Assembly: GCA_045615705.1 (NCBI GenBank)
Contig: JAZLFH010000017.1
Coordinates: 10,808-74,807, forward strand
Source of the DNA: JAZLFH01 sp045615705
Lineage (GTDB): Bacteria; Bacillota; Clostridia; UMGS1883
Reading direction: 5' to 3'
DNA: 64,000 nucleotides
The position numbers and the translations under genes are program-made. Positions 60,001 to 64,000 of the stretch are shown here, one piece after another. Below the pieces are notes generated by a model that was given only the letters and a program-made list of their open reading frames with translations, was not told the DNA's origin and searched no databases. Every line of letters starts with the position of its first letter. The first letter of the stretch is position 1.

Positions 60001-60611
60001 GGTTCCAGACGCTCTGTGATTTCACTTAAAATATCTCTTACTCTTGAAAGGTTTTCTTCTGTCTTTTCAAGTTTTCGTTCTGCTTCTGTTTTTCTGAAAC
60101 GATACTTTGATATACCGGAAGCTTCTTCAAAAACCTGACGGCGGTCATCACTTTTGGCAGAAAGTATTTCGTCAATTTTGCCCTGCCCCACTATTGAGTA
60201 ACCATCTCTTCCGAGTCCGGTATCCATAAAAAGTTCGTGTACATCTTTCATTCTGCAAGATGATTTGTTTATGTAATACTCACTTTCTCCGCTGCGAAAC
60301 ATCCGTCTTGTAACCATAACTTCGCTGTATTCACTTGAAAGTGTGCCGGAAGTGTTATCCAAAATAAGCGAAACTTCGGCAAAAGAAAGCGGTTTTCTTT
60401 TTTCCGTTCCCGCAAAAATTACATCTTCCATTTTGCTTCCGCGAAGTGTTTTTGCACTTTGTTCGCCCAAAACCCATCTTACCGCATCACTTATATTACT
60501 CTTTCCGCTTCCGTTAGGTCCGACTATTGCAGTAAGCCCTCTGTCAACCTCAACAGTTGTCTTATCTACAAACGATTTAAAACCTTGCAGTTCTATTCTC
60601 TTTAAGTACAA
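57048..60611 (-). CDS. smc: Chromosome segregation ATPase SMC
   Basis: SMC is the core ATPase of the bacterial condensin with ScpA and ScpB. The 1187-residue protein is full length. Walker A is GPNGSGKSNISDAV. Two long coiled coils flank the hinge (about 510-640, containing GEFSGTLSSLI and GNTMQNIVV). The signature is LLSGGERALTAIALL, and Walker B is PFLILDEIESALDDENV, where Glu follows the catalytic Asp. The start is TTG at 60611 with GGAGGTG 5 nt upstream, and a TTGCAA-17-TATAAT promoter lies upstream. rnc, the usual gene before smc, is not present here. Confidence 0.97.
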   Translation of the reverse strand: MYLKRIELQGFKSFVDKTTVEVDRGLTAIVGPNGSGKSNISDAVRWVLGEQSAKTLRGSKMEDVIFAGTEKRKPLSFAEVSLILDNTSGTLSSEYSEVMVTRRMFRSGESEYYINKSSCRMKDVHELFMDTGLGRDGYSIVGQGKIDEILSAKSDDRRQVFEEASGISKYRFRKTEAERKLEKTEENLSRVRDILSEITERLEPLRVQSEKAKMYLSYRDALRKTEVSTLLAVIDAKRIASFENEKLLTSAKDEFANAKNEFDSLDEKNKEAYDAVRQKDSEIEELHGRKSELETKKVSVSGELMLAQNDISNLESNLKLLKLDFEGFDKKREAEILQEAEIQKRISDLEEKKATAEKYLEERNKQTDEISVILSNKNRELEEIRVLLSDIEKKESEAKSKSESVQLILSNIENRKLSIETDIEEATSTKEKLAGELLFMKERENALKEEADKYKKELFDIGQEVIKTSKRVDELKEEYNKLSAKAGEKNSKANMLIEMENSLEGYARGVRELIKAKKNKEYHGEFSGTLSSLINVEKKYVSAIESALGNTMQNIVVNEENDAKKAIEYLKENSLGRVTFLVLSAQEKRRLDIEKEVLGNDGVLCIASDVVEREAFLDNAIEALLGRTVICEDLKSAISLAKKYKYRFKIVTLSGEILQPGGSITGGSQNKSQALLGRKEEIAELKKDATEFLKKADKTEEEIYSLSKKLSLRRGEEERKREELSNKESELVHISADISLKEHLLEDAEGREKRFANEKEDLYRQITDADTLTETLKKDELSARDEKEKTKIQEKTKQEEILSVIRQRDEMSSVILSARTDINTLENSITLEETRKRDCELRIKDLKRENEVKKAQYESIKERINSINALLSTRSDATEEIDREIDSVKEQITKAQEERKDLEEALEEVRKENKTINDKLLLLQEECTRLESKKNRIDYDIENATNRLWDEYELTYNTALEYKTDITLSKAQKEIADLKRSIKELGNVNVDAIEEYKEVKERYEFLSGQTKDLEEAKASLLKLISDMTKVMEQQFKERFAIINSEFKTAFIDLFGGGSASVYLADENNVLESGIEIEIQPPGKKLQNITLLSGGERALTAIALLFAFLKVMPAPFLILDEIESALDDENVYRFADYMKKYNSQTQFIVITHRRGTMEAAEMLYGVTMQEKGVSKLLSMKLSEVGKLA

Positions 60612-60647
60612 AAAATCACCTCCGCTCCTTCAAATATAACCTATGTG

Positions 60648-60676
60648 ATTATATCAAACTTTGCACTTTCTTGCAA
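60648..60676 (-). promoter_or_regulatory. SigA promoter of smc-ftsY
   Basis: TTGCAA, a 17-nt spacer and TATAAT on the minus strand, about 37 nt upstream of the smc TTG. Confidence 0.65.
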
Positions 60677-60783
60677 GGAAAAAATGCACTATGTTGTACG
60701 CTATATAATACAAAACGCGCATTAATTGTGCAACTTGCACAAATTATTAGTTTTATTGTTATTTATTTGTAACAACAAATATG

Positions 60784-60812
60784 TTGACCTGTAACATCAT
60801 AAGTGTTAATAT
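60784..60812 (+). promoter_or_regulatory. Candidate promoter of a small RNA
   Basis: TTGACC, a 17-nt spacer and TAATAT on the plus strand, with no ORF downstream before the terminator at 60862. A start about 7 nt later is near 60819. Confidence 0.5.
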
Positions 60813-60816
60813 TGTA

Positions 60817-60890
60817 TTGTACTAAGTGTACAAAACTTTTTTTCATTTTCCCTCCTTTTAGTGGCAGATTGATTATCTGTCATTTTTTTT
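60817..60890 (+). ncRNA. Candidate CU-rich regulatory sRNA (about 73 nt)
   Basis: Downstream of the promoter at 60784-60812 the sequence reads: a 5' hairpin TTGTAC-TAAGT-GTACAA; a single-stranded CU-rich stretch with CCCTCC (60850-60855) that could pair with SD sequences; then a hairpin TGGCAGAT-TGATT-ATCTGTCA followed by eight Ts. This is the layout of Gram-positive C-rich trans-acting sRNAs. No plus-strand gene lies upstream that would need this terminator. Confidence 0.5.
60862..60890 (+). terminator. Terminator of the candidate sRNA
   Basis: An 8-bp stem (one G-T pair) with a 5-nt loop and eight Ts on the plus strand. The minus strand lacks a T-run. Confidence 0.75.
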
Positions 60891-61057
60891 CGTTTTTTAT
60901 TTGAATTTAAGAACAAAATATACTATAATACAGGCGTAGGAGTAAGTTATATGCGTAAACTTTATAAATCACAGACAGATAAAAAACTTTGTGGGGTATG
61001 CGGAGGAATTGCCGAATACTTTAATATAGATTCAACCGTAATAAGGCTTATTTGGGT
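60887..61057 (+). repeat. 171-bp direct repeat, copy 1 (pspC promoter and 5' part)
   Basis: Matches 63571-63741 with about four mismatches; it covers the pspC promoter, SD and 5' coding part. Together with copy 2 it brackets the Rhs cassettes. Confidence 0.9.
60901..60929 (+). promoter_or_regulatory. SigA promoter of pspC copy 1
   Basis: TTGAAT, a 17-nt spacer and TATAAT; identical in copy 2 at 63585-63613. In copy 1 it now reads into the Rhs fragment. Confidence 0.75.
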
Positions 61058-61070
61058 TTGTTTATGTTAA
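60951..61070 (+). pseudogene. Truncated PspC-domain gene fused to Rhs sequence
   Basis: It is identical in protein sequence to the first 36 residues of the intact gene at 63634 ([20 protein letters not shown] onward, to LIW-V). It then runs into Rhs-derived DNA and stops after 39 codons. The membrane helix of PspC is lost. The break is at 61057/61058. Confidence 0.9.
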
Positions 61071-61890
61071 TAACAATGTTATTGCAGAAACCGACAGTAC
61101 GGGTACCATTATTTCCGAGATACTTTGGGGTAACGGAAAGCCGATAAGAAGAAAAGTCAATAACCAGTGGTATTATTATATCTACAATGCTCACGGTGAT
61201 GTAGTAGCCCTGACAGATTCAAGCGGAAATATCAAAAACAGTTATTCTTATGATGCATGGGGTAATATACAATCGGAAACAGAGCTTATTGATAATAAGG
61301 TCAAGTATGCAGGCGAATACTATGATGATGAGCTTGATATGTATTATTTAAGAGCAAGGTATTACGATCCGCAAACAGGACGCTTTACAAGTTTTGATAT
61401 TCAAGAAGGAACAGTTGATGCTTCACAGGATTTAAACAGATATGCCTATTGCAGAAACAATCCTGTTAAATATGTTGATCCGAGCGGGGAAGAAGTAATA
61501 GTATTGACAGCTGCAACTGCTACGATAATAAAAGTTGCAATCGGAGCAATAGCAGCAATAGGGACCATGTATACGCTCAACAAAATGGTTAGCAATATTA
61601 GTGATAACAGAAAACATCACATTTTGCATGGAAGTAATAATAGCCATGAGAAAGGTTGGAAAAAATTTAATATCGATCCTAACGATCCAAACGGTTTTGA
61701 AAAGTTGTTGCCTATAATAAATGAAGTAATTAAAAATGGAACAAAGAGTAATTGGAGATCAGTTGGAAAAATGTCTATTCGAGAAATAGAATACTATTTT
61801 CCAAATATTGGAGAAACCGTTAGAGTTATTATAAATAAAACGGCAGAAGGTATAGAGAGCATTACAGATGCTTTTACAGTTTTTAAATAG
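61058..61890 (+). pseudogene. Orphan Rhs core end plus C-terminal toxin tip, cassette 1
   Basis: The open frame contains the end of an Rhs/YD-repeat core: NAHGDVVALTDSSGNIKN, YSYDAWGN, then YLRARYYDPQTGRFTSFD, which is the canonical core end, and a DPSG boundary. After the boundary comes a ~125-residue variable tip with a hydrophobic stretch, RKHHILHG, and VRVIINKTAEGIESITDAF. The 5' part of the gene is missing, because it starts at the pspC junction. ATGs inside (for example 61339) have no SD. It is therefore either silent or a displaced tip for recombination with a full-length rhs gene elsewhere. The tip's His-containing motif could fit a BECR-type RNase, at low confidence. Confidence 0.82.
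61218..61491 (+). repeat. 274-bp Rhs core repeat, copy A
   Basis: About 96% identical to 62398-62671, offset 1180 bp, both in frame and ending at the DPSG boundary. The tips after them are unrelated. Confidence 0.9.
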
Positions 61891-61901
61891 GAGGATATAA
61901 T

Positions 61902-62375
61902 ATGACTTTATATGAAAAAATATATTCGAAAGAGCACACCAGAAAGATTATAATGGAAGAAAGTGATAGTTGGATAAAGACATTAAAAAAGTTTGATGAT
62001 AGTGTAGAAAAGAATAGAGCGTTGGCACATGTGTACTATATAAGAGAACTTTATATATTTGATTGTGTAGATGCGGAAAAAGCGTGTGAATATTATGAAA
62101 AAATTCCTGTTAATTACTATAGCATAGATTTATTGGCAGAGTATATTAACGCTCTTAAATTGTGTTATCATTTTAAGGAACTTATTAAATTGTCAAGAAT
62201 AATCCTTAGTAGTGAAACCGAATTTGAAATGAGGTATTTGTTTTTAAGAGAGTTGGTGGATGCTGGAATGGTTGCAGACGGTGCAATGACAAAAGAAGAA
62301 TATTTTGATTATAAAAAGCAACTAACAGAACTGTTGGAAAAGGAAAAAAACAGAATTAATTCTATTATTCCATAA
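61902..62375 (+). CDS. Probable immunity protein for Rhs tip 1
   Basis: This is a 157-residue, mostly alpha-helical soluble protein with no recognised family. The ATG has AGGAGG 7 nt upstream and follows the tip-1 stop by 11 nt, the standard place for an immunity gene. The pattern of helical repeats (YIRELYIFDCVDAEKACEYYEK, LAEYINALKLCYHF) looks like TPR-type helices. Its function as antidote is inferred from position only. Confidence 0.7.
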   Translation: MTLYEKIYSKEHTRKIIMEESDSWIKTLKKFDDSVEKNRALAHVYYIRELYIFDCVDAEKACEYYEKIPVNYYSIDLLAEYINALKLCYHFKELIKLSRIILSSETEFEMRYLFLRELVDAGMVADGAMTKEEYFDYKKQLTELLEKEKNRINSIIP

Positions 62376-62397
62376 TTGTTGTATCTAAAACTACCGT

Positions 62398-62671
62398 TTC
62401 AAGCGGAAATATCAAAAACAGCTATTCTTATGATGCATGGGGTAATATCCAATCAGAAACAGAGCTTATTGATAATGAGGTCAAGTATGCAGGCGAATAC
62501 TATGATGATGAGCTTGATATGTATTATTTAAGAGCAAGGTATTACGATCCGCAAACAGGACGCTTTACAAGCTTTGATACTCAAGAAGGAACTGTTGATG
62601 CTTCACAGGATTTAAACAGATATGTTTATTGCAGAAACAATCCTGTTAAATATGTTGATCCGAGTGGGGAA
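62398..62671 (+). repeat. 274-bp Rhs core repeat, copy B
   Basis: Partner of copy A at 61218-61491, differing at about ten positions, some of them changing the residue (FDI/FDT, AYC/VYC, DNK/DNE). Confidence 0.9.
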
Positions 62672-62926
62672 ATCGCAATAGTTGATGATGCTGTTATTCT
62701 TGCTATGGCTGTGACAATTGCGATTGTGGGATCAGTAGCTATATACTTTGCAAATGGAAAGTCTAATCCTCATGATCTCGAAAGAGGAATGAGCAAGCGG
62801 CAAAAAGGAATGTTCCAATGTGAAATTGAGGACTGGAAGTATTCAAGAGGAATGCGACCGAATGACAATGTTCCATGGCAGGTTTTAGTTGCATTAGCTA
62901 AGTATATAAAAGATAATTTCAAATAA
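62398..62926 (+). pseudogene. Orphan Rhs core end plus C-terminal toxin tip, cassette 2
   Basis: This is a second copy of the Rhs core end, beginning abruptly at 62398 right after immunity gene 1, again ending at DPSG. It is followed by a shorter, unrelated tip of ~85 residues: one hydrophobic segment (AVILAMAVTIAIVGSVAIYF), then HDLERGMSKRQKGMFQCEIEDW and a Lys-rich end. The upstream Rhs shell is missing and no SD precedes an internal ATG. It looks like a displaced tip. I do not recognise the tip's toxin class. Confidence 0.82.
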
Positions 62927-62942
62927 AAAAGAGGAAAAAATA

Positions 62943-63341
62943 ATGAATTATGTTAATATAAGAATTAGTGCCGACACTTTGAACCTTGATAAAATAAACG
63001 AAAAACTTCAATTTGAGAATATTGTATTCCATAAAAAAGGAGATTGTGGTGAATATAAAGGAGAAAAATTTATATTTAACGAAGATATTTGGCAAACAAA
63101 AGTTGAGGTTCCTGAAGATGAAACAGTAAGGTTAATAGAGCAACTTGTTAAAAAAATGTATGAAAATAAAGATTTTTTAAGGGAACTATCAGATAAAAGC
63201 GATATCTCGTTATGGCTTACAATATATCCGGAGGAAATTCAACAAAATTTCAGAGTCAATAATAATATATTGAAAATGATGTCTGAAATCGGAATTAATT
63301 TTGATGTATCAATAATGAACCTTGAGGAGTTTTATAGTTAA
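62943..63341 (+). CDS. DUF4279-like probable immunity protein for Rhs tip 2
   Basis: This 132-residue soluble protein resembles the DUF4279 family (start YVNIRISADTLNLDKI; later ISLWLTIYPEE and FDVSIMNLEEF). The family is often found beside polymorphic toxins and is regarded as an immunity family. AGAGGAAAA lies about 6 nt upstream of the ATG, and the gene follows the tip-2 stop by 16 nt. Together with position this makes an antidote role likely but untested. A 10-bp terminator follows. Confidence 0.7.
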   Translation: MNYVNIRISADTLNLDKINEKLQFENIVFHKKGDCGEYKGEKFIFNEDIWQTKVEVPEDETVRLIEQLVKKMYENKDFLRELSDKSDISLWLTIYPEEIQQNFRVNNNILKMMSEIGINFDVSIMNLEEFYS

Positions 63342-63352
63342 TTCTTCATTTA

Positions 63353-63378
63353 GGAGTTGCTCAAATATGAGCAACTCC
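63353..63378 (+). terminator. Hairpin after immunity gene 2
   Basis: GGAGTTGCTC/GAGCAACTCC is a perfect 10-bp stem with a 6-nt loop, followed by a short T/A-rich stretch. Confidence 0.65.
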
Positions 63379-63570
63379 TTATATAAATTTTGCAAAATCC
63401 ATCAAATGCATTATCACTCTTTATATTGGTGGTATCCGCAAAAATATTTTGCAAGTGGCAGATAAAGAAAGGATAAGAAAAAATGAAAAACAACCACAAG
63501 GGGATTTTTATCCTCTTGTGTCAGACTGCAGACAAAGTCCGGAAATGGGCTTTGTTTTTTTTGGGGAAAA
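63379..63570. other. Non-coding gap with two hairpins between the cassettes and pspC copy 2
   Basis: It contains CACAAGGGGAT-TTTT-ATCCTCTTGTG (63495-63520) and CAAAGTCC-GGAAAT-GGGCTTTG with eight Ts (63533-63562), the latter a good plus-strand terminator. A frame opening at 63449 that runs into pspC is not supported by an SD. Confidence 0.6.
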
Positions 63571-63741
63571 TTTTCGTTTTTTATTTGAATTTAAGAACAA
63601 AATATACTATAATACAGGTGTAGGAGTGAGTTATATGCGTAAACTTTATAAATCGCAGACGGATAAAAAACTTTGTGGGGTATGCGGAGGAATTGCCGAA
63701 TACTTTAATATAGATTCAACCGTAATAAGGCTTATTTGGGT
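63571..63741 (+). repeat. 171-bp direct repeat, copy 2
   Basis: Copy of 60887-61057 at an offset of 2684 bp, with about four mismatches. It continues into the intact pspC gene. Confidence 0.9.
63585..63613 (+). promoter_or_regulatory. SigA promoter of pspC copy 2
   Basis: TTGAAT, a 17-nt spacer and TATAAT, 20 nt upstream of the ATG. Confidence 0.75.
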
Positions 63742-63823
63742 AATACTTGCGGTATGGTTCGGAACCGGAATTTTGGCGTACATTATTGCTGCAATAGTTA
63801 TGCCGTCTTACCCACAATATTGA
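63634..63823 (+). CDS. PspC-domain small membrane protein
   Basis: This 62-residue protein is almost only a PspC domain: [23 protein letters not shown], then [12 protein letters not shown], then one membrane helix (VWFGTGILAYIIAAIVM) and a short end. PspC-type proteins act in phage-shock-like envelope stress responses; in Firmicutes short stand-alone versions are common and their role is not settled. The ATG has AGGAG about 8 nt upstream. It is the intact partner of the truncated copy at 60951. Its 3' end overlaps the convergent FeoB-like gene by 26 nt. Confidence 0.88.
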
Positions 63824-64000
63824 AAATAAGATTACACACTACACAAGCACAAAATCCGAAAATTGTAGGTATCACAAAAGCAAGAAGTGTCCATTTTAAA
63901 CTTCTTGTTTCTTTTTTTATCGTTAAAAGTGTAGTTGAACAAGGCCAATGCATTATACAAAACAACATAACGCAAATTCCCGTCTTTACGCTCCAACCAT
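63798..64000 (-). CDS. FeoB-type ferrous iron transporter, C-terminal end (partial)
   Basis: The last 67 codons of a gene running in from the right edge. The translation has a membrane helix and the family's closing pattern: LFCIMHWPC, TTLLTIKKETRSLKW, then a last helix. This is close to the C-terminal end of FeoB proteins (LLYxPC, ATIKRExGSWKW). The GTPase domain is outside the window. A Gate/nucleoside-recognition protein with a similar end is the main alternative. It ends 26 nt inside the convergent pspC gene. Confidence 0.7.
   Translation of the reverse strand, partial: GWSVKTGICVMLFCIMHWPCSTTLLTIKKETRSLKWTLLAFVIPTIFGFCACVVCNLIFNIVGKTA

Noticed and set aside
57802..60138. Long Ser/Leu-rich plus-strand frames opposite smc
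   Set aside because: These are the usual antisense shadows of coiled-coil (Glu/Lys-rich) codons.
60951..61070. Programmed fusion or frameshift of pspC into Rhs
   Set aside because: The two reading frames differ, a stop follows at codon 40 and the same 5' DNA is found intact at 63634, so this is a rearrangement junction.
61339..61890. Free-standing 183-residue gene starting at an ATG inside the Rhs core
   Set aside because: There is no SD before the ATG, and the Rhs frame is open from the pspC junction; this is a fragment, not a gene start.
63449..63823. 124-codon open frame that includes pspC at its end
   Set aside because: The upstream part crosses a terminator and the pspC promoter, has no SD, and is not repeated before copy 1. 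The pspC start is at 63634.
1..64000. tRNA, rRNA or CRISPR array
   Set aside because: No cloverleaf-like TTCRA arms, conserved rRNA blocks or regularly spaced repeats were seen by eye; a tRNAscan/CRISPR search would settle it.

Overview
The window reads as chromosome of a low-GC, endospore-forming Clostridia-type Firmicute. The evidence is the gene content: a gerA-gerB-gerC germination operon, an SMC-FtsY pair, a CarD/IspD/IspF block, the YmfF/YmfH peptidase pair with Lgt, a YabE-like 3D/G5 protein next to rsmA, two S-layer-homology (SLH) proteins, AT-rich codon use and strong Shine-Dalgarno (SD) sites. No tRNA, rRNA, CRISPR array, prophage or intact insertion sequence was recognised. About four fifths of the genes lie on the minus strand.

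Layout. 1-5.3 kb: a minus-strand operon, BY-kinase - ABC exporter - nadE - tsaC - ywlE-like phosphatase (cut by the window edge). 5.3-9.7 kb: a DD-carboxypeptidase, a decayed ybaK gene behind a consensus promoter, and a C-terminal-SLH protein. 9.7-17.4 kb: housekeeping genes (small MazG-like protein, tcdA, malQ, pncB, htrA, ispF, ispD, carD). 17.5-22.4 kb: a polar amino-acid ABC importer, a divergent acyl-CoA synthetase, and coaW with an ECF S-component. 22.4-28.1 kb: a Ca/cation antiporter behind a yybP-ykoY (manganese) riboswitch, pckG, rsmA and yabE. 28.3-36.3 kb: a second large SLH protein, the lgt-ymfH-ymfF operon with a 19-codon leader ORF, a UgtP-type glycosyltransferase, and a small Cys-rich peptide gene. 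36.3-47.6 kb: rdgB, rph and a phosphodiester glycosidase on minus, then the only long plus-strand operon: GT4-CsaB fusion, MurJ-like flippase, O-antigen-ligase-like protein, GT4, and two DUF4330-type proteins. 47.6-60.6 kb: tatD, metG, a CDF transporter, the ger operon, ftsY and smc. 60.6-64 kb: an accessory patch with a candidate sRNA, a duplicated pspC, two orphan Rhs C-terminal cassettes with immunity genes, and the end of a FeoB-like gene.

How the parts fit. CsaB-type pyruvyl transferases modify the secondary cell-wall polymer that SLH domains bind. The plus-strand operon (sugar transferases, flippase, polymerase/ligase-like protein, pyruvyl transferase) therefore plausibly builds the anchor for the two SLH proteins encoded here. 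The DD-carboxypeptidase, HtrA, YabE-like protein, Lgt and UgtP-type enzyme also act at the envelope.

Most interesting signals: (i) a candidate CU-rich sRNA (about 60817-60890) with promoter, 5' hairpin, exposed CCCTCC and intrinsic terminator; (ii) two orphan Rhs tip/immunity cassettes between 171-bp direct repeats that carry a truncated and an intact pspC; (iii) three genes whose SD lies in the 3' arm of the terminator-like hairpin of the gene before them, with the U-tract touching the start codon (rsmA, htrA and a 58-aa ORF); (iv) a 121-bp MITE-like element with a perfect 8-bp flanking repeat; (v) the GT4-CsaB fusion.
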